Assembly (NCBI GenBank): GCA_017460765.1
Contig: JAFUAK010000034.1
Coordinates: 1 to 32,936, forward strand
Origin: Prevotella sp.
GTDB taxonomy: Bacteria > Bacteroidota > Bacteroidia > Bacteroidales > Bacteroidaceae
DNA length: 32,936 bases
Direction: 5' to 3'
Part shown: positions 23,988 through 32,936 of the stretch, piece after piece
How positions within the stretch are numbered: the stretch's first letter is position 1
How the letters are laid out: every line of letters begins with the position of its first letter
Notes under the pieces: model-generated
Databases searched by the model: none
What the model was told of the DNA's origin: nothing
What the model saw: the letters and a program-made list of their open reading frames with translations, nothing else
Translations under genes and position numbers: made by a program

Positions 23988-26894
23988 ATGATGAAACTGA
24001 AATTAGTGTTGACAGTTTGCGCCATTGCGCTGGGACTAAGTACTTCTGCCAAAGATTATCGGTATGAGACGGTGGATGGGGACATGATGAAGACCCGCAT
24101 CTATACGCTAGACAACGGACTGAAGGTCTATCTCTCCGTGAATCCTGAAAAACCGCGTATCCAAACCTATATTGCCGTCAGGACGGGAAGTAAGAACGAT
24201 CCTGCGGAGACCACGGGTCTGGCCCACTATCTGGAGCACCTGATGTTCAAGGGCACCAAACAGTTCGGCACGAACAATCCTGAGGCTGAGGCACCACTGC
24301 TCGACGAGATCGAACAGCGCTATGAGAAGTATCGTCTGCTGACGGATCCTGAGGCCCGTCGTCAGGCCTATCATGAGATCGACAGCGTGAGCCAGTTGGC
24401 AGCCCAGTATTTCATTCCCAATGAGTATGACAAACTGATGGCTGCCATCGGTGCCGAGGGCACGAATGCCTATACCTCGGACGATGTGACCTGCTATACG
24501 GAGGATATCCCGTCGAACGAGATCGAGAATTGGGCAAAGATCCAGGCCGACCGTTTCCAGAACATGGTGATCCGCGGTTTCCATACGGAGTTGGAGGCCG
24601 TGTATGAGGAGTATAATATCGGCTTGGCGAGTGACGGGCGCAAACTGTACGCTGCCATCAGCAAGATGCTGTTCCCTAACCATCCCTATGGCACCCAGAC
24701 TACCATCGGTACGCAGGAGCACCTGAAGAACCCATCGATCGTTAATATCAAGAATTACTTCAACAAGTGGTATCGCCCCAATAACGTGGCCATCTGTATG
24801 GCAGGCGACTTGGATCCCGAAAAGACCATCGCCATCATCGACAAGTACTTCTCCAGTTGGCAGCCCGGTGTTGATGTGACGCAGCCTGTCTTTGCGCCCC
24901 TGCCCCTGCTGACGGCTCCGAAGGATACCACCATCGTCGGGCAGGAAGCTGAGCAAATATGGATGGCCTGGAGGGCTAAACAGGCCAACACCTTGCAGGC
25001 TGACACCCTCGAACTGCTGGAGGATGTGCTGAGCAACGGACGTGCCGGACTCTTCGACCTCGACCTGAACCAGACGATGAAGGTGATGAATGCCCGTGGC
25101 GGCACTGAACTGATGCGCGATCACGGCGGCTTCCTCTTGTTGGGAAGACCTAAGCAGGGACAGAGTCTTGACGAAGTGAAGGACCTGATGCTTGCCGAGA
25201 TCGACAAGTTGAAGAAGGGAGACTTCCCCGACAACCTGCTGCCCAGCATCATCAACAATAAGAAGCGCAGTTATTACGGCTTGTTGGACCGTAATGCCGG
25301 ACGTGCCAATATGTTTGTGAATGCTTTCATCAGCGAAATAGACTGGAAACAGGAGGTGGGTAAGATCGACAGAATCTCCAAGATTACCAAGCAGGAACTT
25401 GTCGACTTCTCTAATCAGTTCTTTACCGATGGCTATGTCGTGGTCTATAAGAAACAGGGCATCGATTCTACCCAGAAGAAGATTGACAAGCCTGCCATCA
25501 CGGCCATCCCCACGAACCGCGACCAGATGAGCCAGTTCGTGAAGGATATTCAGGAGAGCCAGGTGGAGCCGATACAGCCCCGTTTCGTTGACTTCGCAAC
25601 GGATATGACGATTGGCAAGACCACAAAGGATCAGCCGATTTATTACGTCAAGAACGAGTCTAACGGTCTGTTCAACCTCGTCTTCCGCTATGAGTTCGGA
25701 CAGAGTGCCGACAAGCGCTATGACGTGGCTGCGGAGTACATCGACTATCTCGGCACTGACAAACTGTCGGCAGCAGAGGTCAAGCAGAAGTTCTATGAAC
25801 TCGCCTGTGACTATAATATAGGTGTAGGCACTGATGCCATCAATGTCAGCCTCTCCGGTCTGAGTGAGAACATGGAGTCGGCACTGGCCTTGCTCATAGA
25901 CCTGTTGCAGCATGCTAAGGTCGACAACGAGGCCTATGGGCAACTGGTGAGCCTGATACTCAAGAGCCGTGAGGACTCGAAGAAGAATCAGAATGCCTGC
26001 TACGCAGCACTCTGCGAATACGGCATCTATGGTCCGCGCAATGGCTATCGTGATGTGATGTCGGAGCAACAGTTGAAAGAGGCCGATCCCCAGGCGTTCC
26101 TGGACCTTCTCAAGAACCTCGGCAACTATCAGCACAGCGTGAACTACTACGGTCCGATGAGCCTTGGCGAGGTATCCGCTGTCGTTGGCAAGTTGTATGT
26201 GGCTCCCAAGACGCTCCTGCCCGTCCCGAAGAACAATGACTACGTGAGGCAGCCTGCTACGGAAAATGAGATTCTGATAGCACCCTATGATGCCAAGAAT
26301 ATCTACATGCGCCTGTATCACAACGAAGGACGCGACTGGAATCCCGACGAGACGGCGGTGCAGACGCTCTTCAATGAGTACTTCGGCGGTGGCATGAATG
26401 GGGTCGTGTTCCAGGAACTCCGTGAAGCCCGTGGCCTGGCCTATAATGCCTATGCCTACTATAGCAGTCCCGGTAAGAAGGACGACAAGGAGTCCTATAT
26501 TGCCCACGTCATCACGCAGAACGACAAGATGATGGACTGCGTGCGTCAGTTTCATGAGATCCTGAACGAGATGCCTGCCAGTGAGACGGCCTTCCGGATT
26601 GCGAAGGATGCTGCTACCAAGATCCTGGCCAGTCGGCGCACCACCAAAATGGGCATCATCAACCTCTGGCACAGTATGACGAGGCTCGGCCTGGACTACG
26701 ACCTGAACAAGAAGGCCTTTGAGGATATGCCGAAGGTCACGTTGCAGGACATCGTGGATTTCGAGAAGCAGAACATGGGCAATAAGGCCTATCGCTACAT
26801 GATCCTTGGCGACGAGAAGGAACTCGACATGGAGGCCTTGGAGAAGATAGCCCCCGTGAAGCGACTGACAATAGAAGAAATATTTGGTTACTAA
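23988..26894 (+). CDS. Exported M16 family zinc metallopeptidase (PqqL-like, two-lobed)
   Basis: A 968-residue insulinase-family peptidase with a signal peptide (about 1-21, TSA before Lys-Asp). The inverted zinc motif His80-x2-Glu83-His84 ([10 protein letters not shown]) lies in the first M16 domain. The third ligand is probably Glu203 in [10 protein letters not shown], further from the motif than in small M16 enzymes because of a helical insert (about 100-150). A second active-like domain and two inactive C-terminal domains ([24 protein letters not shown] near 810) complete the clam-shell. Members degrade short peptides in the periplasm. ATG 23988 or 23991 is possible. It lies 9 nt after the DUF4954 gene and 20 nt before fumarase. 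Confidence 0.93.
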   Translation: MMKLKLVLTVCAIALGLSTSAKDYRYETVDGDMMKTRIYTLDNGLKVYLSVNPEKPRIQTYIAVRTGSKNDPAETTGLAHYLEHLMFKGTKQFGTNNPEAEAPLLDEIEQRYEKYRLLTDPEARRQAYHEIDSVSQLAAQYFIPNEYDKLMAAIGAEGTNAYTSDDVTCYTEDIPSNEIENWAKIQADRFQNMVIRGFHTELEAVYEEYNIGLASDGRKLYAAISKMLFPNHPYGTQTTIGTQEHLKNPSIVNIKNYFNKWYRPNNVAICMAGDLDPEKTIAIIDKYFSSWQPGVDVTQPVFAPLPLLTAPKDTTIVGQEAEQIWMAWRAKQANTLQADTLELLEDVLSNGRAGLFDLDLNQTMKVMNARGGTELMRDHGGFLLLGRPKQGQSLDEVKDLMLAEIDKLKKGDFPDNLLPSIINNKKRSYYGLLDRNAGRANMFVNAFISEIDWKQEVGKIDRISKITKQELVDFSNQFFTDGYVVVYKKQGIDSTQKKIDKPAITAIPTNRDQMSQFVKDIQESQVEPIQPRFVDFATDMTIGKTTKDQPIYYVKNESNGLFNLVFRYEFGQSADKRYDVAAEYIDYLGTDKLSAAEVKQKFYELACDYNIGVGTDAINVSLSGLSENMESALALLIDLLQHAKVDNEAYGQLVSLILKSREDSKKNQNACYAALCEYGIYGPRNGYRDVMSEQQLKEADPQAFLDLLKNLGNYQHSVNYYGPMSLGEVSAVVGKLYVAPKTLLPVPKNNDYVRQPATENEILIAPYDAKNIYMRLYHNEGRDWNPDETAVQTLFNEYFGGGMNGVVFQELREARGLAYNAYAYYSSPGKKDDKESYIAHVITQNDKMMDCVRQFHEILNEMPASETAFRIAKDAATKILASRRTTKMGIINLWHSMTRLGLDYDLNKKAFEDMPKVTLQDIVDFEKQNMGNKAYRYMILGDEKELDMEALEKIAPVKRLTIEEIFGY

Positions 26895-26914
26895 CTTTTA
26901 AAACAAATACAATT

Positions 26915-28564
26915 ATGGCAAACCCAGTTGAATTCAAGTACGCTCCGATGTTCCAACTCGGAGAAGACAAGACCGAGTATCGCCTCCTTTCGAAGGAAGG
27001 CGTCACCACCGCCGAGTTTGAAGGCAAGCAGATCGTAAAGGTTTCCAAGGAAGCCCTGACGCTGCTCGCTCAGCAGGCTTTCCACGATGTGGAGTTTATG
27101 CTGCGCCGTGAGCACAATGAGCAGGTGGCCAAGATCCTCACCGATCCTGAGGCATCTGAGAATGATAAGTATGTGGCTCTCCAGTTCCTCCGCAATGCCG
27201 AGGTGGCCTGCAAGGGCATCCTGCCTTTCTGTCAGGACACGGGTACGGCTATCATCCACGGTGAAAAAGGTCAGCAGGTATGGACGGGCTTCGAAGATGA
27301 GAAGGCACTGAGTCTGGGTGTATTCAACACCTTCACACAGGACAATCTGCGCTACTCACAGAACGCTCCGCTGAACATGTACGACGAGGTGAACACCCGC
27401 TGTAACCTGCCTGCCCAGATCGATATCGAGGCTGTGGAGGGCGCTGAATATCGTTTCGTGATGGTGGCCAAGGGTGGCGGTTCTGCCAACAAGACCTACT
27501 TCTATCCGATGACGAAGGCAACCATCCAGAACGAGGGTACGCTCATCCCCTTCCTCGTTGAGAAGATGAAGAGCCTGGGCACCGCTGCTTGTCCTCCGTA
27601 TCATATCGCCTTCGTGATTGGCGGTACCTCTGCTGAGAAGAACCTCCTCACCGTGAAACTCGCCTCCATCAAGTACTATGATGGTCTGCCCACGACGGGT
27701 GACGAGACAGGTCGCGCCTTCCGTGACATCGACCTTGAACAGAAACTCCAGGTGGAGGCCCAGAAGATTGGTCTTGGCGCTCAGTTCGGTGGTAAGTATC
27801 TGGCTCACGACATCCGTGTGGTCCGTCTGCCACGTCATGGTGCTTCTTGTCCGATCGGTATGGGTGTCAGTTGCTCTGCCGACCGTAATATCAAAGCCAA
27901 GATCAATGCCGACGGTATCTGGCTGGAGAAGATGGATGCCAACCCCACGGAACTCATTCCTGAGGAACTGCGTCGTCCCGGTGAGGGTGGCAAGGGTATC
28001 GAGATTGACCTCAACGAGGGTATCGATGCCGTTCGCAAGGAACTCTCCAAGTATCCGGTCTCTACCCGTGTGAACCTGAAGGGTACCATCATTGTGGCCC
28101 GTGACATCGCCCATGCCAAGTTGAAGGCTCGTCTCGATGCTGGTGAGGGTATGCCCGACTACTTTAAGAAGTATCCTGTGCTCTATGCCGGTCCTGCCAA
28201 GACGCCCGAGGGCTATCCCTGTGGTTCGATGGGCCCGACGACGGCCAACCGTATGGATCCCTATGTGGATGAGTTCCAGGCCAATGGTGCTAGCCTCGTG
28301 ATGATTGCCAAGGGCAACCGTTCACAGGTCGTTACCGACGCCTGCCAGAAGCATGGCGGCTTCTATCTGGGCACGATTGGCGGTGTGGCTGCCGTTCTGT
28401 CGCAGAGTTCTATCAAGAGCATTGAGTGCGTGGAGTATCCCGAACTCGGCATGGAGGCCGTCTGGAAGATTGAGGTCGAGGACTTCCCCGCATTCATCCT
28501 CGTCGATGACAAGGGCAACGACTTCTTCAAGACGCTGAAGCCCTGGACACCGTGTGCTAAGTAA
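26915..28564 (+). CDS. Class I fumarate hydratase ([4Fe-4S])
   Basis: A 549-residue iron-sulfur fumarase that interconverts fumarate and malate, fitting the branched fumarate-reducing metabolism of anaerobic Bacteroidota. Cluster cysteines by comparison with E. coli FumA are Cys106 (PFCQDTGT), Cys226 (AACPPYH) and Cys320 (GVSCSADRN); Cys312 (GASCPIGMG) is a further conserved one. Other signatures are GGTSAEKNL, the C-terminal domain start [18 protein letters not shown] and the substrate-binding stretch [15 protein letters not shown]. The two domains are fused in one chain, as in FumA/FumB. It starts 20 nt after the M16 gene with no clear promoter, and the next gene begins at the base after its stop. 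Confidence 0.95.
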   Translation: MANPVEFKYAPMFQLGEDKTEYRLLSKEGVTTAEFEGKQIVKVSKEALTLLAQQAFHDVEFMLRREHNEQVAKILTDPEASENDKYVALQFLRNAEVACKGILPFCQDTGTAIIHGEKGQQVWTGFEDEKALSLGVFNTFTQDNLRYSQNAPLNMYDEVNTRCNLPAQIDIEAVEGAEYRFVMVAKGGGSANKTYFYPMTKATIQNEGTLIPFLVEKMKSLGTAACPPYHIAFVIGGTSAEKNLLTVKLASIKYYDGLPTTGDETGRAFRDIDLEQKLQVEAQKIGLGAQFGGKYLAHDIRVVRLPRHGASCPIGMGVSCSADRNIKAKINADGIWLEKMDANPTELIPEELRRPGEGGKGIEIDLNEGIDAVRKELSKYPVSTRVNLKGTIIVARDIAHAKLKARLDAGEGMPDYFKKYPVLYAGPAKTPEGYPCGSMGPTTANRMDPYVDEFQANGASLVMIAKGNRSQVVTDACQKHGGFYLGTIGGVAAVLSQSSIKSIECVEYPELGMEAVWKIEVEDFPAFILVDDKGNDFFKTLKPWTPCAK

Positions 28565-30079
28565 ATGATCCGAAGATTGATGATAAGCGTGGTTGTTGCG
28601 CTGGCTGCCTTAGCAGCCGGCGCACAACAGCGTATACCCTGTGACCGTGGTCTTGTGTCAGACGGTGTACGGGCGAAGACGCGTGGCACGCGTTCCGTCA
28701 GTGCTCTGACGGGCCAGTTGCGCGTCCCCGTGATACTGGCTGCCTATCCAGACCAGAGGTTCCTGCTTTCCGATGCCAGCACGCTTGCCCGTTGGGATGC
28801 AATGCTCAACCAGAGGGGCTATGCGGAAAATGGCGTCAGTGGCTGTGTGGCCGACTATTTCCGCGATCAGAGTCAGGGGCAACTCGAACTCACCTTCGAC
28901 GTAATGGGGCCTGTCCTTCTACCCGATTCGATGGCCTATTACGGTGCCAACCGCTACGGTGAAGAGGGAGACGATATTCGTCCTGAAGTGATGATCCGTG
29001 ATGCCTGCGTGGCTACAGGCAAGGACTTCTCGCCCTACGACTGGAATGGCGATGGCACCGTCGATGTCGTGATGGTGGTCTATGCGGGCCAGAGCGAGAA
29101 CCAGGGTGGGGGTGAGAATGCCATCTGGCCCCATAAGTATGTGGCCTCAGGCTATAAGGTGGGCAACCTTAGCCTCTATGACTACGCCTGTGTCAGCGAC
29201 CTGCGCCACAATTCCGAACTGGACGGCTTCGGCACGTTCTGTCATGAGTTCTCCCACAACCTCGGACTGCCCGACCTCTATCCTGTCAGCGGTTCTGCCT
29301 ACTCCATCTTCGATGAGTGGGATCTGATGGACGGGGGCAATTATGCCTACGACGGCTGGGGCATCCCTAACTACTCCGCCTTCGAGCGCCATCTGTGTGG
29401 CTGGCTCGACCTGACGGAACTGGCGTCACCTGCAAGCATCACCGATATGCCCTCCATGAGCGAGGAGGCGGGGGCCTACGTCATCTACAACGATGCCCAT
29501 CGTCAGGAATATTTCATCCTTGAGAACCGTCAGCAGCAGGGATGGGACTATTTCGTCCCAGGCAACGGTCTGCTGGTGACGCATGTATGCGACTATACCA
29601 GCGGTGATATGTCGCCGAATAACTCCAGTCGTACGCGGGTGGGACTGCTACCTGCCGACAACCGTAGTTATCGCGAGAGCGAGGCTTTTTTCGGGGAGCC
29701 CAAGTACAAGGACGACGGGCGCAACAAGTTCCTGAGTCTGGCGGCCTATCCCTACATCCTTGGCGACATCGTCAACGACCGCATTACCAATGTATCCGAG
29801 CCTGCCTTCACGCTGAAGCATGCAGACAGCAACGGCTCGCTTTATCTGTCTAAGCCAGTCACGAATATCCGCTTCGATGCCGAGGGCCATGTGTCCTTCG
29901 ATTTCATGATGGAGCCTGATCCTGATCCCACGGCCATTGCGGGCGTACGCTCCTTGTCGCCGGCAAGGGTTGAGGCTTATTACGACCTTAACGGGCGCAG
30001 ACTGCCAGCCACTCCACAGGCACCTGGCATCTATATCATCCGTTATTCAAATGGAAAAACCCAAAAAATGATTATATGA
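28565..30079 (+). CDS. Exported M6-like zinc metalloprotease, first of a tandem pair
   Basis: A 504-residue secreted protease. A signal peptide (1-20, AGA before Gln-Gln) is followed by a catalytic domain with His227-Glu228-x2-His231-x5-Asp237 (HEFSHNLGLPDLY), the extended zinc motif of M6 (immune inhibitor A-like) peptidases. A Met-turn-like segment reads WDLMDGGNY (252-260). DWNGDGTVD (about 159-167) looks like a calcium loop. The last 40 residues carry the tail YYDLNGRRLP ... GIYIIRYSNG, similar to sorting or anchoring tails of exported Bacteroidota proteins. The ATG is the base after the fumarase stop, and its own stop overlaps the next gene by 4 nt (ATGA). Substrates are unknown; a role in digesting host or dietary protein is inference. 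Confidence 0.88.
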   Translation: MIRRLMISVVVALAALAAGAQQRIPCDRGLVSDGVRAKTRGTRSVSALTGQLRVPVILAAYPDQRFLLSDASTLARWDAMLNQRGYAENGVSGCVADYFRDQSQGQLELTFDVMGPVLLPDSMAYYGANRYGEEGDDIRPEVMIRDACVATGKDFSPYDWNGDGTVDVVMVVYAGQSENQGGGENAIWPHKYVASGYKVGNLSLYDYACVSDLRHNSELDGFGTFCHEFSHNLGLPDLYPVSGSAYSIFDEWDLMDGGNYAYDGWGIPNYSAFERHLCGWLDLTELASPASITDMPSMSEEAGAYVIYNDAHRQEYFILENRQQQGWDYFVPGNGLLVTHVCDYTSGDMSPNNSSRTRVGLLPADNRSYRESEAFFGEPKYKDDGRNKFLSLAAYPYILGDIVNDRITNVSEPAFTLKHADSNGSLYLSKPVTNIRFDAEGHVSFDFMMEPDPDPTAIAGVRSLSPARVEAYYDLNGRRLPATPQAPGIYIIRYSNGKTQKMII

Positions 30080-31413
30080 AACAGATTTTACTCTCTTTCG
30101 TGCTGTTGTGTGCAGCCGCCTCAGTCCAGGCTCAGCGCGTGCCGTGCGTTCACAGCATCTTCCCCAAGCAGTCTCGCCCGTCTACGCGTGCTGTCGTCGG
30201 TAATCCCAAGACCTATCTCGGTGAGAAGAAGGGTCTGATTATCCTGATGGAGTTCCCCAACCAGAAGTTCGTTGACAAGAACAAGAACGGCAAGGCCATC
30301 GACGTTCACGGTTTCTGGAACGACCTCGCCAACAAGGAAGGACTCAAGAATGTGAACGGTGTGCTTGTCAACGGCAGCATTCGCGACTATTTCACAGCCC
30401 AGAGTTACGGCCAGTTCACCATCAGTTTCGATGTCTGCGGCCCCTACACGGCCAAGAACAAGTACGCCTACTACGGACGTAATGCAGACTTCGGTGGTGG
30501 CTACTCCTTCGACGAACATCCCTACGACCTGATCATTGAGGCCTGCCAGGCTGCTGACAAGGACGTTAACTTCAAGGACTACGACTGGGACGAGGACGGC
30601 GAGGTTGATCAGGTCTATGTCGTCTATGCAGGCCACGGTGAGGCCAGTTACGACGAGTCCGACCTCATCTGGCCCCACGAGTCTGAAATCTCCAACTGGA
30701 CAGGTTCGTCACTCTCCCTTCAGGGCATGACCATCGACACCTATGCCTGTGGAAACGAACTCGACAGTCAGGACCGTACCATGGGCATCGGCACCATCTG
30801 TCACGAGTTCAGCCATTGTCTCGGCTTGCCCGATGTCTATGACGCTGAGACGGGTGCCTCCATCGTGGAAGGCTATGACGTGATGGATGCAGGCAACTAC
30901 AATGGCGACAGTTGGTATCCTGCCGGCTATTCTGCCTTCGAGCGCTATTTCTGCGGATGGATTGAGCCCAAACCCTACACCAGTGCCTCACAGGCCGAAG
31001 AACTCCTGCCGCTCCATGCCAATCCTGATGCCCTTATCTATCGCCCCTTTGTAGGTTCCACCAATTACTATATGGTAGAGAACCGTGCCAAGGAGTCGTG
31101 GGACAAGTTCTTGCCCTGCTTCACCTCCAATGCGACGGGTGAAGCCCTCGACCACAAAGTGCTGGCCTGGTATATCGACTACGATCAGGAGAAGTGGAAC
31201 CGTGACCGTCCTAATATAGACCCTGATAACCTGGGCATCTCACTGGTAGAACTGGCTGATGTCCCCACGGCCATCGTGGGCAATAGGACCGCTGCCGCCG
31301 TCCCCGAGGCTTGGTACGACCTCAATGGCCGCAAGTTTGTGGCTCCCCCCAGCCGTCATGGCATCTACATCATGCGTCTTTCTGACGGTACCACAAAAAA
31401 ATGCATCCGATAA
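30076..31413 (+). CDS. Exported M6-like zinc metalloprotease, second of a tandem pair
   Basis: A 445-residue paralogue of the preceding protein. A signal peptide (1-19, VQA before Gln) leads into the zinc motif His243-Glu244-x2-His247-x5-Asp253 (HEFSHCLGLPDVY) and a Met-turn-like segment YDVMDAGNY. DYDWDEDGEVD (about 168-178) is a calcium-loop-like sequence at the place of the one in its neighbour. It is about 60 residues shorter, mostly between the zinc domain and the tail. The C-terminus WYDLNGRKFV ... GIYIMRLSDG repeats the same tail type. The start overlaps the upstream stop by 4 nt. Its last codons form the left arm of the terminator, so the C-terminal residues KKCIR are also RNA stem. 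Confidence 0.88.
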   Translation: MKQILLSFVLLCAAASVQAQRVPCVHSIFPKQSRPSTRAVVGNPKTYLGEKKGLIILMEFPNQKFVDKNKNGKAIDVHGFWNDLANKEGLKNVNGVLVNGSIRDYFTAQSYGQFTISFDVCGPYTAKNKYAYYGRNADFGGGYSFDEHPYDLIIEACQAADKDVNFKDYDWDEDGEVDQVYVVYAGHGEASYDESDLIWPHESEISNWTGSSLSLQGMTIDTYACGNELDSQDRTMGIGTICHEFSHCLGLPDVYDAETGASIVEGYDVMDAGNYNGDSWYPAGYSAFERYFCGWIEPKPYTSASQAEELLPLHANPDALIYRPFVGSTNYYMVENRAKESWDKFLPCFTSNATGEALDHKVLAWYIDYDQEKWNRDRPNIDPDNLGISLVELADVPTAIVGNRTAAAVPEAWYDLNGRKFVAPPSRHGIYIMRLSDGTTKKCIR

Positions 31414-31429
31414 GCGGATGCATTTTTTT
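31395..31429. terminator. Two-way terminator overlapping both convergent gene ends
   Basis: A 15-bp perfect inverted repeat (31395-31409 with 31415-31429, 5-nt loop) whose outer seven pairs are A/T. Either strand therefore reads as a GC-containing stem ending in seven T. It includes the last five sense codons and stop of the second M6 gene, and two bases of the clpB stop codon. Confidence 0.92.
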
Positions 31430-32936
31430 AGTTGCGGAACACGAGCCCGTCGCCGAATTCGTCGATAATGATGGGTTTCGTCCGGTCCACCTCGTCGGCG
31501 AGGAGTTTCTTCGACAGGTCGTTGAGCACGAACTGCTGGATGGCACGCTTCACTGGACGTGCACCGAAGTCCGGGTCGTAGCCCTCTTCTGCCAGGTAGG
31601 CAATGGCCTGAGGCGTGCACTCCAGTCGTATGCCCTGAGGCTCCAGCATATCCGTCACCTTCTTCATCTGCAAGCGCACCACGTCGGCAATCTGCTCCTT
31701 CGTGAGCGGGGTGAAAGTGATGATTTCGTCGATACGGTTCAGGAATTCCGGGCGCATTGTGGCCCTCAGTTGCTCACGCGTGGCGTTTGAGGTCATGATG
31801 ATGATGGTATTCTTGAAGTTCGCCGTACGCCCCTTGTTGTCCGTCAGACGCCCGTCGTCCAATACCTGTAGCAGGATATTGAACACATCAGGATGGGCTT
31901 TCTCGATCTCGTCGAACAGCACCACCGAGTAGGGCTTCCTGCGCACGGCCTCCGTCAGTTGTCCACCCTCATCGTAGCCCACGTAGCCCGGAGGTGCACC
32001 GATCAGACGCGAGACGCTGTATTTTTCCTGATACTCCGACATGTCGATACGTGTCATCATCGTCTCGTCGTTGAACAGGTAGTCGGCCAGCGTCTTGGCA
32101 AGTTCCGTCTTACCTACACCCGTGGTGCCCAGGAAGATGAACGAGGCGATAGGACGCTTGGGATCCTGCAGGCCGGCCCGTGAACGGCGTACGGCATCAG
32201 AGACGGCGGTGATGGCCTCGTCCTGTCCGATGACGCGCTTGTGCAGTTCCTCCTCCAGATGGAGCAGTTTCTCACGCTCGCTCTGCATCATACGGGTCAC
32301 GGGGATACCCGTCCAGCGGCTCACCACCTCGGCGATATCGTCGGCTGTCACTTCCTCGCGGACGAGCGAGTTGCCATTCTGGGCATTAGCGAGTTGTGCC
32401 TGTATGGCCTTGATATCGTCTTCGAGGACCTTGAGTTTCGAGTAGCGGATCTCGGCCACCTTGCCGTAGTCGCCCTCGCGCTCGGCGCGCTCGGCCTCGT
32501 ACTTCAGGTTCTCCATCTCCTGCTTGTCCTGTTGGATCTTGTTCACCAGTTGGCGCTCGCCTTCCCATTTGGCGCGGAATTGTGTCTCTTGCTCCTTCAG
32601 TTCGGCGATGTCCTTATCCAGTTGGGCAATCTTCGGCTCGTCACCCTCACGTTTGATAGCCTCGCGCTCAATCTCTAACTGAGCCAGACGACGTGTGATC
32701 TCGTCGAGTTCTTCAGGTACCGAATCGAGCTCCATCCTCAGTTTGGCTGCGGCCTCGTCCATCAGGTCGATGGCCTTGTCGGGCAGGAACCGTTCTGAGA
32801 TATAGCGCTCCGAGAGTTGTACGGCAGCGATACAGGCATCATCCTGAATCCTTACCTTGTGGTGATTCTCGTAGCGCTCTTTCAATCCTCGTAGGATTGA
32901 GATGGCGCTTAGTTCGTCGGGCTCATCCACCATTAC
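31428..32936 (-). CDS. clpB: ATP-dependent disaggregase ClpB, C-terminal part
   Basis: The last 502 residues of a Hsp100 disaggregase; the N-domain and most of the first AAA+ module lie beyond the right edge. Visible are the end of the first AAA+ module (ISILRGLKERYE, LPDKAIDLMDEAAAKLR), the coiled-coil middle domain that contacts DnaK, WTGIPVTRM, and the second AAA+ module with Walker A GTTGVGKTE, Walker B VVLFDEIEKAHPD, sensor 1 TSN, arginine-finger region RPEFLNRIDE, and sensor 2 GARPVKR. Between TSN and RPEFLNR there are only 10 residues (ATREQLRATM), against about 30 in E. coli ClpB, an in-frame contraction. Convergent with the second M6 gene and sharing its terminator. Confidence 0.96.
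   Translation of the reverse strand, partial: VMVDEPDELSAISILRGLKERYENHHKVRIQDDACIAAVQLSERYISERFLPDKAIDLMDEAAAKLRMELDSVPEELDEITRRLAQLEIEREAIKREGDEPKIAQLDKDIAELKEQETQFRAKWEGERQLVNKIQQDKQEMENLKYEAERAEREGDYGKVAEIRYSKLKVLEDDIKAIQAQLANAQNGNSLVREEVTADDIAEVVSRWTGIPVTRMMQSEREKLLHLEEELHKRVIGQDEAITAVSDAVRRSRAGLQDPKRPIASFIFLGTTGVGKTELAKTLADYLFNDETMMTRIDMSEYQEKYSVSRLIGAPPGYVGYDEGGQLTEAVRRKPYSVVLFDEIEKAHPDVFNILLQVLDDGRLTDNKGRTANFKNTIIIMTSNATREQLRATMRPEFLNRIDEIITFTPLTKEQIADVVRLQMKKVTDMLEPQGIRLECTPQAIAYLAEEGYDPDFGARPVKRAIQQFVLNDLSKKLLADEVDRTKPIIIDEFGDGLVFRN

Noticed and set aside
24108..26672. 854-codon open frame antisense to the M16 peptidase gene
   Set aside because: The sense frame has a signal peptide, HxxEH motif and family domains. 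The antisense product has no recognisable motif, and such frames arise from biased third positions.

Overview
The window looks like chromosomal DNA of a Bacteroidota member, most likely a Prevotellaceae-type gut or rumen anaerobe. This rests on Bacteroidota-type promoters (TTTG, 19-20 nt, TAnnTTTG) in front of several genes, few Shine-Dalgarno sequences, secreted S9, M16 and M6 peptidases, GH97 and GH67 glycosidases, a DUF4954-type beta-helix protein, and short C-terminal tails (YDLNGR ... GIYIxR) typical of exported proteins in this phylum. No rRNA, tRNA, CRISPR array, integrase or intact insertion sequence was seen.

Layout. (1) 1-8295, minus strand: a tightly packed operon of four membrane-bound PAS sensor histidine kinases, transcribed from a near-consensus promoter at 8265-8295. 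The last gene runs off the left edge. Two of the three complete members have Tyr in place of the phospho-accepting His, and one of those has also lost its ATP-binding residues. No response regulator is visible. (2) 8311-9374: cysK (minus) with its terminator and promoter. (3) 9504-13563: frr and rsgA, then a secreted S9 dipeptidyl-peptidase, ending at a two-way terminator shared with a convergent aldose-epimerase-like gene. (4) 14436-14550: divergent promoters for the epimerase and mnmA. The mnmA side has an octamer repeat array fused to a promoter that leaves almost no leader. (5) 15630-16108: a 479-nt gene-free stretch with three hairpins, a 224-bp AT-rich inverted-repeat element centred on a perfect 30-bp palindrome, and an orphan 3' coding end. 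(6) 16083-20748, minus: nagB, GH97 and GH67, a translationally compact sugar operon. (7) 20854-31413, plus: hflX, DUF4954 protein, M16 peptidase, class I fumarase and two tandem M6-like peptidases. Every gap is 20 nt or less, so this could be one long transcript. It ends at a two-way terminator that overlaps the last codons of the last M6 gene and the stop of the convergent clpB. (8) 31428-32936, minus: the C-terminal part of clpB.

How the genes fit together. The kinase operon probably senses extracellular or periplasmic ligands, since at least two members carry periplasmic solute-binding-type domains. The presence of both an apparently complete kinase and degenerate ones suggests heteromeric signalling. 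The nagB-GH97-GH67 block links extracytoplasmic cleavage of alpha-linked sugars and xylan-derived glucuronate to amino-sugar catabolism. The rest is housekeeping (ribosome recycling and assembly, tRNA thiolation, cysteine synthesis, fumarate chemistry, protein disaggregation) mixed with exported peptidases.
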